From NCBI RefSeq assembly GCF_014903745.1, contig NZ_JACVXA010000005.1, positions 1 to 64,000 on the forward strand: DNA of 64,000 nt. Direction: 5' to 3'. The DNA is from Mangrovicoccus algicola (GTDB taxonomy: Bacteria; Pseudomonadota; Alphaproteobacteria; Rhodobacterales; Rhodobacteraceae). Below the pieces are notes generated by a model. That model searched no databases. It was not told where the DNA came from and was given only the letters and a program-made list of their open reading frames with translations. Positions 16,537 through 25,069 of the stretch are shown piece after piece (position 1 is the first letter of the stretch; each line of letters opens with the position of its first letter). The translations under genes and the position numbers were made by a program.

Positions 16537-16565
16537 TTGCCCCGCGCGCGGCGCTGCGCTATGCG
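16537..16565 (+). promoter_or_regulatory. trmJ promoter (TTGCCC-N17-TATGCG)
   Basis: The -35 is at 16537-16542 and the -10 at 16560-16565. Six bases follow to the ATG at 16572, so a leaderless mRNA is predicted. Confidence 0.5.
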
Positions 16566-16571
16566 CGCGCC

Positions 16572-17330
16572 ATGAGCCAGACCGCCGCAATCCCGCCCGA
16601 ACTCGCCCCCGTCTTCGTCCTCGTCCGCCCGCAGATGGGCGAGAATATCGGGGGCGCCGCCCGGGCGATGTGGAATTTCGGCCTCGACCGGATGCGCGTC
16701 GTCGCCCCCCGCGACGGCTGGCCCAACCCCAAGGCGGTGGCCATGGCCTCGGGCGCGGGACGGCTGCTGGACGAGGCCGTGCACGCGCAGGACACGCCCG
16801 CCGCTCTGGAGGATTGCGCCTATGTCTTCGCCACCACCGCGCGGGCCCGCGGCCTGACCAAGCCCGTCTTCACCCCCGAGGCGGCGATGGCCCATGCCGC
16901 GAGCCTGGCCCGCCAGGGCCAGCGTACGGCCGTCCTCTTCGGGCCGGAACGCGCCGGGCTGGAAAACGACGACATCGCGCGGGCCAATGCGATCATCAAC
17001 GTGCCGGTGAACCCCGATTTCGCCTCGCTCAACCTGGCGCAATGCGTGCTGCTGACCGCCTATGAATGGCGCCGCCAGGTCCATGAGGTCGCGCCCGCGC
17101 GGCTGGAGCTGGCCGGGGCCGACATGGCCAGCGCCACCGAGATCGAGAAGCTGGCCGAACATTACGACCGCCGCATGGAAGAGGCCGGGTTCTTCTATCC
17201 GCCGGAAAAGGCCGAGGGCATGAAGATCGTGCTGCGCAACCTGTGGTCGCGGATGCCGCTGACCCGCTCGGACGTGCAGATCTTCCACGGGATGCTGCGC
17301 CAGATGGTGCGCTGGAAGGAGCGCGGCTAG
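16572..17330 (+). CDS. trmJ: tRNA/rRNA 2'-O-methyltransferase (TrmJ-like SPOUT)
   Basis: This 252-residue SPOUT-class methyltransferase is probably the enzyme that methylates the ribose at tRNA position 32. Visible family motifs are PQMGENIGGAARAMWNFG (residues 18-35), LFGPERAGLEN and the knot-region SLNLAQCVLLTAYEW. A C-terminal helical extension after about residue 165 is normal for TrmJ. Start at ATG 16572 is chosen because a promoter ends 6 bases upstream and the preceding sequence is proline-rich junk typical of a frame extension. Confidence 0.88.
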   Translation: MSQTAAIPPELAPVFVLVRPQMGENIGGAARAMWNFGLDRMRVVAPRDGWPNPKAVAMASGAGRLLDEAVHAQDTPAALEDCAYVFATTARARGLTKPVFTPEAAMAHAASLARQGQRTAVLFGPERAGLENDDIARANAIINVPVNPDFASLNLAQCVLLTAYEWRRQVHEVAPARLELAGADMASATEIEKLAEHYDRRMEEAGFFYPPEKAEGMKIVLRNLWSRMPLTRSDVQIFHGMLRQMVRWKERG

Positions 17331-17371
17331 TCCCGGCCCGTCCGAAACGTCCCGCCCCGCGGGCGCGGCGC

Positions 17372-17400
17372 TTGCCCGCCCCGGTCGCGTGTCCTAGGAA
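17372..17400 (+). promoter_or_regulatory. ctaA promoter (TTGCCC-N17-TAGGAA)
   Basis: The -35 is at 17372-17377 and the -10 at 17395-17400. The predicted leader is about 20 bases and contains GAGGGAG before the ATG at 17428. Confidence 0.5.
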
Positions 17401-17427
17401 ACCCGCGACCATGTGAGGGAGCACCCC

Positions 17428-18567
17428 ATGAGCAAGCGAAGCATATTCGAAGAGGTCGGCGCCGAGGGCCCGGCCGCGAAGGCCACGCCCACCCCCGGAC
17501 TGATCGATCGCGGCCAGGACCGGGGCCGCGGCGCGGTGCGGATCTGGCTGCTGATCCTCGGCCTTCTGGTCGTGGCGATGATCACCGTCGGCGGACTGAC
17601 CCGGCTGACCGATAGCGGCCTGTCGATCACCGAGTGGAAACCCGTGACCGGCGCGCTGCCGCCGATGAGCGCCGAAGGCTGGGACAGCGAGTTCGCCAAG
17701 TACCAGGCAAGCCCGCAATACGAACACATGAATGCCGGCATGACGCTGGGCGAATTCAAGTCGATCTACTGGTGGGAATGGGGCCACCGGCAGCTGGGCC
17801 GCGTCATGGGGCTGGTCTGGGCGGCGGGCTTCGTCTTTTTCCTGGCCACGAAACGCATGCCCCCGGGCATCGCCAGACGCGCCGCGATCCTGGGCGTCCT
17901 GGGCGGGCTGCAGGGCGCGATCGGCTGGTGGATGGTCTCCTCGGGGCTGGTCGGCACCATGGTCTCGGTCGCCAGCTACCGGCTGGCGGTGCATCTGGGG
18001 ATCGCCTTCGCCATCCTGGGGCTGATCGCCTGGACGATGCTGCTGCTGTCGCGCCCGGCCCATGCGCTGATGCAGGCCCGCCGCGGCAAGGAGCCCAAGC
18101 TGTTCTCCATGGCCACCGGGCTGATGCATTTCGCCATGCTGCAGATCCTGCTGGGCGCGCTGGTGGCGGGGATCGATGCGGGCCGCACCTTCACCGACTG
18201 GCCGCTGATGGCGGGGGGGATCTTCCCGCTGGACATGTGGGGGCTCGACCCGTTCTGGACCAATTTCTTCGAGAACCCGGGCACGGTGCAGTTCTTCCAC
18301 CGCGTCTCGGGCTATCTTCTGGTGATCTTCGGGCTGGTGGTCTGGCGGCGCTCGCGCCGCTCGGGCAATGGCGCGACCCGCGCGGCCTTCTCCATCGCCG
18401 CGGGGCTGCTGCTGTGGCAGATGGTGCTGGGCATCATGACGGTGCTGCATGCCGCGCCGCTGCCGCTGGCCATCGCCCACCAGTTCACCGCGATCCTGCT
18501 GTGGATCGCCATCATCCGGGCGCGGTTCCTCGCCCAGTATCCCGTGGCACAGTCGGTGAGAGGCTGA
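17428..18567 (+). CDS. ctaA: Heme A synthase (CtaA/COX15)
   Basis: This 379-residue membrane enzyme oxidises the heme O methyl group to a formyl group, giving heme A for aa3-type cytochrome oxidase. There are eight membrane segments, with the conserved heme-ligand histidines in EWGHRQLGR, AVHLGIAF, FFHRVSGY and AHQFTA, and the family start GGLTRLTDSGLSITEWKP near residue 55. The ATG at 17428 has GAGGGAG at a good distance. One base separates it from the following carboxypeptidase gene, so the two are probably cotranscribed. Confidence 0.96.
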   Translation: MSKRSIFEEVGAEGPAAKATPTPGLIDRGQDRGRGAVRIWLLILGLLVVAMITVGGLTRLTDSGLSITEWKPVTGALPPMSAEGWDSEFAKYQASPQYEHMNAGMTLGEFKSIYWWEWGHRQLGRVMGLVWAAGFVFFLATKRMPPGIARRAAILGVLGGLQGAIGWWMVSSGLVGTMVSVASYRLAVHLGIAFAILGLIAWTMLLLSRPAHALMQARRGKEPKLFSMATGLMHFAMLQILLGALVAGIDAGRTFTDWPLMAGGIFPLDMWGLDPFWTNFFENPGTVQFFHRVSGYLLVIFGLVVWRRSRRSGNGATRAAFSIAAGLLLWQMVLGIMTVLHAAPLPLAIAHQFTAILLWIAIIRARFLAQYPVAQSVRG

Positions 18568-18568
18568 G

Positions 18569-20041
18569 ATGAGCGCATATGACGAGCTGATGGCCTTCAC
18601 CCGCGAGACCGAGGCGCTGGCCTCCGTCGCGGGTCGCACCGGCTGGGACCAGGAAACGATGATGCCCGCAGGCGCGGCCGAAATGCGCGGCGAGGAGATG
18701 GCGGCGCTGGAATCGGTGCTGCATGCCCGCCGCGGCGATCCCCGCATCGGCGGCTGGCTGGACGCGGCCGAGGCCCCCGACGAGGTGGGCGCGGCGCAGC
18801 TGCGGCTGATCCGACGCAGCCACGCGCGCGCCACCAAGGTGCCCGCGCGGCTGGCGGTGGAACTGGCGCGCGTCACCTCCGTGGCCCAGGGCGAATGGGC
18901 GGCGGCACGGCGCGGCGAGGACTGGGCGGGGTTCGCCCCGCGCCTGGCGCAGATCGTCGCGCTGAAACAGGAGGAAGGCGCGGCGCTGGCCGCGGGCGGC
19001 GATGCCTATGACGCGCTGCTGCAGGATTACGAACCCGGCACCACCGCGGCCGAGATCGCGACGCTTTTCGACGCGCTGCGCCCGCCGCTCGTCGATCTGC
19101 GCGCCCGCATCCTGGACAGCGCCGCGACCGCCCCGAAGCTGTCGGGCGAGTTCGACGAGGCGGCGCAGATGGCGCTGTCGGAGAAGCTGGCGGCGGCCTT
19201 CGGCTATGACTTCACCCGCGGGCGCATCGACAAGGCGGTGCATCCCTTCTCCTCGGGCTCGGGGACGGATGTGCGCATCACCACCCGCACCGATCCGGCC
19301 GATCCGTTCAACTGCTTCTACTCGACCATCCACGAGGTCGGCCACGCCACCTATGAGCAGAAGGTCGATCCCGCCTATCTTCTGACGCCGCTGGGCGCGG
19401 GCGCCTCGATGGGCGTGCATGAAAGCCAGAGCCGCATCTACGAGAACCAGCTCGGCCGCTCGCGCGCCTTCACCACCTGGCTGTTCCACCGGATGCAGGA
19501 AAGCTTCGGCGACCTGCGCATCGGCGGGCCCGAGGAGTTCTTCGCCGCCGTCAACCGGGTGCATTCGGGGTTCATCCGCACCGAGGCCGACGAGGTGCAT
19601 TACAACCTGCATGTCATGCTGCGCTTCGACCTGGAACGCGCCCTGATCGCCGGGGATCTGGCCGTGGCCGACCTGCCCGGCGCCTGGAATGACCGTTTCG
19701 CCGCCGATTTCGGCGTCGCGGTCGACAAGCCGTCGAATGGCGTGCTGCAGGACGTGCACTGGTCGGTCGGGCTATTCGGCTATTTCCCGACCTATGCGCT
19801 TGGCAATGTCTATGCAGGCTGCCTGCATCAGGCGCTGCGCCGCGACATCCCCGACCTGGATGCGCAGATGGAGGAAGGCGACCTGTCGGCGGCGCTGGAC
19901 TGGCTGGCGCGCAACCTGCAGCGCCATGGCAGCCGTTTCGAGCCGCGCGACACCATCGCCCGCGCCTGCGGCACGGAGCCCGGGGCGGAACCGCTCCTGG
20001 CCTATCTCGAAGAGAAATTCGCCGCGATCTACGCGCTGTGA
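18569..20041 (+). CDS. M32 carboxypeptidase
   Basis: This 490-residue protein has the zinc signature HEVGH (in TIHEVGHATYEQ, near residue 254) and the third ligand Glu in HESQSRIYEN, both diagnostic of thermostable carboxypeptidase Taq (peptidase family M32). These cytosolic enzymes trim C-terminal residues from peptides. It begins one base after the ctaA stop. Full length compared with the family (about 490-510). No signal peptide. Confidence 0.95.
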   Translation: MSAYDELMAFTRETEALASVAGRTGWDQETMMPAGAAEMRGEEMAALESVLHARRGDPRIGGWLDAAEAPDEVGAAQLRLIRRSHARATKVPARLAVELARVTSVAQGEWAAARRGEDWAGFAPRLAQIVALKQEEGAALAAGGDAYDALLQDYEPGTTAAEIATLFDALRPPLVDLRARILDSAATAPKLSGEFDEAAQMALSEKLAAAFGYDFTRGRIDKAVHPFSSGSGTDVRITTRTDPADPFNCFYSTIHEVGHATYEQKVDPAYLLTPLGAGASMGVHESQSRIYENQLGRSRAFTTWLFHRMQESFGDLRIGGPEEFFAAVNRVHSGFIRTEADEVHYNLHVMLRFDLERALIAGDLAVADLPGAWNDRFAADFGVAVDKPSNGVLQDVHWSVGLFGYFPTYALGNVYAGCLHQALRRDIPDLDAQMEEGDLSAALDWLARNLQRHGSRFEPRDTIARACGTEPGAEPLLAYLEEKFAAIYAL

Positions 20042-20081
20042 CAGCGGCGCGGGAGGGTCCGCCCCTCCCGCGCCCGCAGGC

Positions 20082-20474
20082 TCAGGACACCTGGGCGATC
20101 CAGTCTTCCAGATTGTAATAGGTCGTCACCCGCGCGATCCTGCCGTCCTTCAGCGCGAAGAACGACCCTGCGGGCAGGCGATAGGTCTGGCCATGCGCGG
20201 GCGGCAGCCCCTCGTCATCGGCCTTGTAGGTGCCGTTGACGGTGAATTCCGCCGCCGCGCGATCGCCCTCGGCGAAGATCACCAGATCGGTGAGGTTTTC
20301 CGAATAGCAGCGCTCCATATGGGCGCAGAACTCGGCAAACGCCGCCTTGCCGCGGCGGATGCCGCCCTGGTTGACGTGATGTTCCACATCCTCGGCCAGC
20401 AGTTCCAGCATGGCGGCGGCATCGCCTGCGTTGAAAGCCTCGAAATAGGCGGTGATGACGGTCCTGGTATCCAT
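20082..20474 (-). CDS. NTF2/SnoaL-like ketosteroid isomerase-fold protein
   Basis: This 130-residue single-domain protein of the NTF2 fold starts TRTVITAYFEAFNAGDAAAM and ends FFALKDGRIARVTTYYNLEDW, features of ketosteroid-isomerase-related proteins of unknown substrate. The ATG at 20474 follows GGAGGA. It has its own promoter on the minus strand and converges with the M32 gene. Confidence 0.85.
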   Translation of the reverse strand: MDTRTVITAYFEAFNAGDAAAMLELLAEDVEHHVNQGGIRRGKAAFAEFCAHMERCYSENLTDLVIFAEGDRAAAEFTVNGTYKADDEGLPPAHGQTYRLPAGSFFALKDGRIARVTTYYNLEDWIAQVS

Positions 20475-20495
20475 GGGTCCTCCGGGGTTTTCCGA

Positions 20496-20524
20496 CCCTT
20501 AGGGGCCCGCCGCCGCCACCGCAA
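20496..20524 (-). promoter_or_regulatory. Promoter of the NTF2-like gene (TTGCGG-N17-TAAGGG)
   Basis: On the minus strand the -35 is at 20519-20524 and the -10 at 20496-20501, spacer 17. A GGAGGA ribosome site follows before the ATG at 20474. Confidence 0.45.
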
Positions 20525-20575
20525 CACAGTCCTTCGGCGGCCCCTCCGCAGTGCCGGAGAGGCCGCCCGGCACCG

Positions 20576-21436
20576 TTACTCGGCCGGGGTCCAGGCCTCC
20601 ATCGCGTCGATCTTCATCTGGCGGCGCTCATCAGGCGACAGCGACCAGTCGCCGCCGAAAGTCGCCGATTCCCAGGACCCGTATTCGGGGTTCGGGAAGA
20701 TGATCCAGTCCTTGCCGAAATGCTCCGCCGCTTCCTCCAGCGCGGCATCGCGTTCCTCCAGGCTGCCATCCGCGGCATCCGAGAAATCGCCGAAATTGTC
20801 GCCCATCAGCAGCGCGACGCGGTAATTCTCGGCCACGAAGGCGATGCGGTTCTCCTTGGCAGAGCCCCATTCCTCCTTGTCGCCGCGCAGCAGGACCGTG
20901 TCGACATTGCCGCCCATCGGGAATCCCAGCGCCTCGAGATTTCCGATCGTGCCCTCCTTCTCCACGTTCTTGCGGTTGGAGACGTAGAAGATCTTCACCC
21001 CCTGGCTGTCGGCATAGTTCAGGAAATCCAGCGCGCCGGGCAGCGCGCCCGAGGTCTGGCTGTTGACGTAATCGGTCCATTCCGACGAGCTGTAGGAGGT
21101 GCCGCGCTTGACCAGCGAGGCCTGGTAATTGCCGTTATCCATCAGCGTCTCGTCGAGATCGGCGACGATCGCGACCGGCAGGTCGGCATAGCCCTCGCCC
21201 TGCTTGTCGGGGACGGCGGTCCATTCGCTGTCGGCCAGCGCGGCATCCAGCTGCGTCTGCGCCAGCTTGAACAGCTGCATCACCGTGGCCTTGTACTCGA
21301 CCGAGGTCTCCATCCAGACGGTGGCGTTCATCAGGTCGTTCTGCGGGACGGCCTCCTGCGCCTGGGCCGCGAGAGGCAGGGCAAGGAAGGCGGCAAGGGC
21401 CGCGGCGGAGACGGAGCGGCGATAGCACGGGGACAT
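20576..21436 (-). CDS. Secreted HAD-type acid phosphatase (e(P4)/class C-like)
   Basis: The 286-residue protein has a signal peptide ending AAQAQ near residue 27 and the HAD nucleophile motif VADLDETLMDN (near residue 90), as in class C acid phosphatases and the e(P4) 5'-nucleotidase. Other motifs are FYVSNRKN and MGDNFGDFSDA, the metal-binding aspartates. There is no lipobox Cys, so it is probably periplasmic and not a lipoprotein. The family releases phosphate from nucleoside monophosphates and other esters. A near-consensus Pho box lies 69-87 bases upstream, suggesting induction by phosphate starvation. Confidence 0.9.
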   Translation of the reverse strand: MSPCYRRSVSAAALAAFLALPLAAQAQEAVPQNDLMNATVWMETSVEYKATVMQLFKLAQTQLDAALADSEWTAVPDKQGEGYADLPVAIVADLDETLMDNGNYQASLVKRGTSYSSSEWTDYVNSQTSGALPGALDFLNYADSQGVKIFYVSNRKNVEKEGTIGNLEALGFPMGGNVDTVLLRGDKEEWGSAKENRIAFVAENYRVALLMGDNFGDFSDAADGSLEERDAALEEAAEHFGKDWIIFPNPEYGSWESATFGGDWSLSPDERRQMKIDAMEAWTPAE

Positions 21437-21504
21437 GGCGAAATCCTTTGATCAGACGCGGCCCTCGGATGTCTGCGCCGGGGCCCGGACCGAGCCTGCC
21501 CCCA

Positions 21505-21522
21505 GTGTCATAAATCTGTCAA
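21505..21522 (+). promoter_or_regulatory. Pho box upstream of the acid phosphatase
   Basis: GTGTCAT-AAAT-CTGTCAA matches the PhoB direct repeat CTGTCAT-N4-CTGTCAT at 12 of 14 positions with the correct 11-base period. On this strand the repeat points away from the phosphatase gene. It lies in the 197-base gap 21437-21633, which holds no gene. Confidence 0.6.
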
Positions 21523-21575
21523 ATCCGAATTGCCGGTCCTCCCCCGCCGCGCCGTCCGGTCGCGCCCGGCGCATG

Positions 21576-21604
21576 AAAAAGGGGCCGCCCCGAAGGACGG
21601 CCCC
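21576..21604 (-). terminator. secF terminator with UUCG loop
   Basis: On the minus strand GGGGCCGTCC-TTCG-GGGCGGCCCC (21604-21581) is followed by TTTTT (21580-21576). The stem has one G-T pair and a stable UUCG tetraloop, 30 bases after the secF stop at 21634. Confidence 0.85.
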
Positions 21605-21633
21605 CTTGCGCAGCCGACGGGGCTGCGCGGATC

Positions 21634-22611
21634 TCAGGCGTCGATATTGGCGAATTGCGTGCCGCCCTTGCCGTCGTTCTTCCTGGACCAGTCGCGCTTC
21701 ACGCCGAGGCGCAACAGGATCGCCGAGGCCACGTAGATCGAGGAATAGGTGCCCACCACGATCCCCCAGATCATCGCGAAGACGAAGCCGCGGATCACGT
21801 CCCCCCCCAGCGCGAAAAGCGCGAAAAGCGCGATCAGCGTGGTGAAGGAGGTCATCGTCGTGCGGCTGAGCGTCTCGTTGATGGAGAGGTTCAGAACCTC
21901 CTTCAGCGGCCGCTTCTTGTAGCGCTGCAGGTTCTCGCGCACCCGGTCGAACACCACCACCGTGTCGTTCAGCGAATAGCCCACGATGGTCAGCAGCGCC
22001 GCGATGATCGCCAGGTCGAACTTGATCTGCAGAAGCGCGAAGATGCCGATGGTCAGCGTCACGTCATGGACGAGGCTCAGCACAGCACCTGCCGCGAACT
22101 GCCATTCGAAGCGCAGCCAGATATAGACCAGCACCGCCGCGATGGCGAGCGTCACGGCGATCACCGCTTCGGTGACAAGCTCGCCCGAGACCTTGGGACC
22201 GACGCTTTCCACCTGCGGGAAGGTGATCGTGGGATCGACCGATTGCAGCGCCGCCTCGACATCGGCGATGACCTGCTGGGCGACGGAGGCGTCGCCATCG
22301 CCCTGCGCCTCAATGCGGATCTGCGCGACATGCTGATCCTCGTCGAAGGTCGGATCGAAGACCTCGCTGATCGCCACGTCGCCCAGCCCCAGCGGCGCCA
22401 TCGCGTCGCGATAGGCCCCGACATCGACGGGCTGCGCGCTTTCGGTGCGGATCGTGGTGCCGCCGCGGAAGTCGATGCCGAAATTCAGCCCCATGGCGAA
22501 GAACAGCACGACCGAAGCGACCATCGCCAGGCCCGAGGCCGCGAAGAAGACCTTCGTCAGGCGGAAGAAGTCCCAATCGGTGGTTTCGGGAACAAGTCTC
22601 AGCCGCTTCAT
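21634..22611 (-). CDS. secF: Protein translocase subunit SecF
   Basis: The 325-residue inner-membrane protein has six membrane segments and the SecF signatures MGLNFGIDFRGGTTI near residues 45-60 and IVGYSLNDTVVVFDRVREN near 220. With SecD and YajC it uses the proton gradient to complete export through SecYEG. It starts one base after secD ends, in the yajC-secD-secF operon, and is followed by a strong terminator. Confidence 0.97.
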   Translation of the reverse strand: MKRLRLVPETTDWDFFRLTKVFFAASGLAMVASVVLFFAMGLNFGIDFRGGTTIRTESAQPVDVGAYRDAMAPLGLGDVAISEVFDPTFDEDQHVAQIRIEAQGDGDASVAQQVIADVEAALQSVDPTITFPQVESVGPKVSGELVTEAVIAVTLAIAAVLVYIWLRFEWQFAAGAVLSLVHDVTLTIGIFALLQIKFDLAIIAALLTIVGYSLNDTVVVFDRVRENLQRYKKRPLKEVLNLSINETLSRTTMTSFTTLIALFALFALGGDVIRGFVFAMIWGIVVGTYSSIYVASAILLRLGVKRDWSRKNDGKGGTQFANIDA

Positions 22612-22612
22612 G

Positions 22613-24277
22613 TCAGACCTCCAGCGTCTTCGGACGGGCCCGGGAGAACCAGGCCACCACGATCAGCCGCGTCACGTAGATCGCCGCGAAGACCGAGGTG
22701 ATGATGCCGATGCCCAGGGTGATGGCAAAGCCCTTCACCGGGCCGGAGCCCATGAAATACAGGATGCCCGCGGTGATCAGCGTGGTGATGTTGGCATCGG
22801 CGATGGCGCTGAAGGCCTTCTCGTAGCCCAGCTCGATCGCCCGCGCCGGACCCCGCGCGGTCTTCAGCTCTTCCTTGATCCGCTCGAAGATCAGGACGTT
22901 GGCATCGACCGCCATGCCGATGGTCAGCACGATCCCCGCGATCCCCGGCAGGGTCAGCGTGGCGCCGATCAGCGACAGCGCCCCGAAGATCAGCCCGATA
23001 TTGATGATCAGCGCGATATTGGCGAAAAGCCCGAACAGCCCGTAGGCCGCGAACATGAAGATCAGCACCGCGACGAAGGCCACGGCGCAGGCCAGCGCGC
23101 CCGCCCGGATCGAATCCGCGCCCAGTTCCGGGCCGATCGTGCGTTCCTCGAGGAAGGTCATCTCGGCCGGCAGGGCGCCTGCGCGCAAGAGCACGGCAAG
23201 CTGGGTGGACTCCTCGACATCGAAATTGCCGGTGATGATGCCCGAACCGCCGGCGATATGGCTCTGGATCACCGGGGCCGAGACGACCTCGCCATCCAGA
23301 ACGATGGCGAAGGGTTCGCCGATATGCCCGGCAGTGAAATCGCCGAAGCGCCGCGCGCCGCCGGGATTGAACCGGAAACTGACCGCCGGGCGGCCGTTCT
23401 GGTCGAAGGAGGGCTGCGCATCGGTCAGATCCTCGCCCGAAACGACAGCGGTCGTCTCGATGGCGTAGAAGGTGCCGGGCTCGTTCATCGCCGGGACCAG
23501 TTCCTGGCCGGGATCGACCGGCTGGTTCTCGCTGGCGGTGCGCCCCGCGACCTCGTTGAAGGTCAGCCGCGCGGTGGTGCCGATCAGGTTCTTCAGTTCC
23601 TGCGCCGATCCGATGCCCGGCACCTGGATCAGGATGCGGTCCTCGCCCTGGCGCTGGATCGTGGGTTCGCGCGTCCCCGCCTCGTCGACGCGGCGGCGGA
23701 TGATCTCCAGCGACTGGCGCATGGTGCGGTCGTCGGTGGCGGCGCGCTCTGCCTCGCTGAGGCGCACGACCACCTCGGCCCCCTCGGCGCTGGCCTCGAA
23801 GTCGCGCGCCCCCACCCCGGTCAGCGACACGATGGGCGAGGACAGGTCGGCCACGGCCCGGACGGCCGCCTGGATGTTGTCGGGATTGCCCACCCGGATG
23901 CGCAGCTCGTCGGGCGCGCTGTCCTGGCGGCGGATGGTGCCGATGGTGCCGCGTTCGGCGCGCAGCGCGTCGCGGATCTCGGGCCACAGGTTGTCCATGC
24001 GGTCGGCATAGACATCCTGCGTATGCACCTCGGCCAGAAGATGCGCCCCGCCCCTGAGGTCGAGGCCCAGATTCACCAGCCCCGAAGGCAGGAAGGACGG
24101 CCACCCATCCGCGGCCGCCTGCAGTTCGGGGGTTGTCGTCCCGGTCCGTTCGACGGCCTGGAGCGCATCGTTATGGCTCTCCACGCGGGAGTAGAACAGG
24201 TTCGGGGCTGCAAATAGCAGCCCCGCCACGCACAGGCCCGTGACGAGGACCCGTTTCCAGACCGGAACGTCCAGCAT
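22613..24277 (-). CDS. secD: Protein translocase subunit SecD
   Basis: The 554-residue protein has an N-terminal membrane segment, a large periplasmic P1 region (about 40-380) with GLDLRGGAHLLAEV, and five C-terminal membrane segments including AGIVLTIGMAVDANVLIFERIKE in two runs. It is the partner of SecF in protein export. It overlaps yajC by one base, showing translational coupling. Confidence 0.97.
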   Translation of the reverse strand: MLDVPVWKRVLVTGLCVAGLLFAAPNLFYSRVESHNDALQAVERTGTTTPELQAAADGWPSFLPSGLVNLGLDLRGGAHLLAEVHTQDVYADRMDNLWPEIRDALRAERGTIGTIRRQDSAPDELRIRVGNPDNIQAAVRAVADLSSPIVSLTGVGARDFEASAEGAEVVVRLSEAERAATDDRTMRQSLEIIRRRVDEAGTREPTIQRQGEDRILIQVPGIGSAQELKNLIGTTARLTFNEVAGRTASENQPVDPGQELVPAMNEPGTFYAIETTAVVSGEDLTDAQPSFDQNGRPAVSFRFNPGGARRFGDFTAGHIGEPFAIVLDGEVVSAPVIQSHIAGGSGIITGNFDVEESTQLAVLLRAGALPAEMTFLEERTIGPELGADSIRAGALACAVAFVAVLIFMFAAYGLFGLFANIALIINIGLIFGALSLIGATLTLPGIAGIVLTIGMAVDANVLIFERIKEELKTARGPARAIELGYEKAFSAIADANITTLITAGILYFMGSGPVKGFAITLGIGIITSVFAAIYVTRLIVVAWFSRARPKTLEV

Positions 24278-24606
24278 CAGGAGGCTGCCGGCTCGGTCTT
24301 GGACACCACCTGGGCGATGGTGGACTTGACCACGCGGACGCGGACCTCGGGGGCGATCTCCACCTCGACCTCGCCGTCTTCCTTGACCTTGGTGACCTTG
24401 CCGATCACGCCGCCCTGGGTGACGACCTGGTCGCCGCGGCGCACCGCCTCGATCATCGCCTTGTGCTCCTTGACCTTCTTCTGCTGGGGACGGATCAGCA
24501 GGAAATACATGATGGCGAAGATCAGGATCAGCGGCACGAAGCCCTGGATGGCGGCCATCGGCCCGCCGGCTCCGGCGGCTTGGGCAAAGGCAGGTGTCGC
24601 GAACAT
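24277..24606 (-). CDS. yajC: Preprotein translocase accessory subunit YajC
   Basis: This 109-residue protein has one N-terminal membrane helix (FVPLILIFAIMYFLLIRPQ) followed by the family motif QQKKVKEHKAMIEAVRRGD and a small beta domain. It associates with SecDF. The start at 24606 follows GAGGAGGGA. The N-terminus MFATPAFAQAAGAGG is typical of alphaproteobacterial YajC. Confidence 0.95.
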   Translation of the reverse strand: MFATPAFAQAAGAGGPMAAIQGFVPLILIFAIMYFLLIRPQQKKVKEHKAMIEAVRRGDQVVTQGGVIGKVTKVKEDGEVEVEIAPEVRVRVVKSTIAQVVSKTEPAAS

Positions 24607-25069
24607 TCTTGGGGTCCCTCCTCGGGCAGGTTCAAGGTCGGGCGGAACCTATGCACCACCGGAGGGAATGGCAAGGCAGGGCTGCGAAATACGCAAGGCG
24701 CGAGGCATTGCCGCCGCCGCCCCCCCCCCCGCCGCCAAGGCAAGCTCCAGCGGCCAGATCCCCCGGCGCCCCCTGGCGCCCGCCCGGGATCGACCGGAGC
24801 ATCGCGCCCCGTCCTCCTGCCGGATCAAGGCAGGCCCGTTCCGCCTCATGCCCGGATGAGCCCTCGGCGATCCGGTCCCGGCGGCGCAGCGGCCCGTTTC
24901 CATGCCGTGGCGGCGACCTGCGCGGCGGGATCGGACGGGCCGGGCCGGGCGGCACGCGCCCGATGCCGGATCGCAGCCGAGGCGGGGTGTCCCGGGAAGG
25001 ATCCATCATCCGCTTGGCCCGGGCCCGGCGATGGGCTAGGAGACCGGCAAACGATGCCCGGAGGCCAGA
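24607..25069. other. Gene-free interval between yajC and serS
   Basis: These 463 bases lie between divergent genes. They contain the yajC ribosome site, a run of 11 C (24720-24730) inside a CCG-repeat tract, and the serS promoter. I see no convincing coding frame with a ribosome site and no recognisable RNA gene. Confidence 0.5.
25014..25042 (+). promoter_or_regulatory. serS promoter (TTGGCC-N17-TAGGAG)
   Basis: The -35 is at 25014-25019 and the -10 at 25037-25042, spacer 17. The short leader carries GGAGG at 25060-25064, 5 bases before the serS ATG. Confidence 0.5.
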
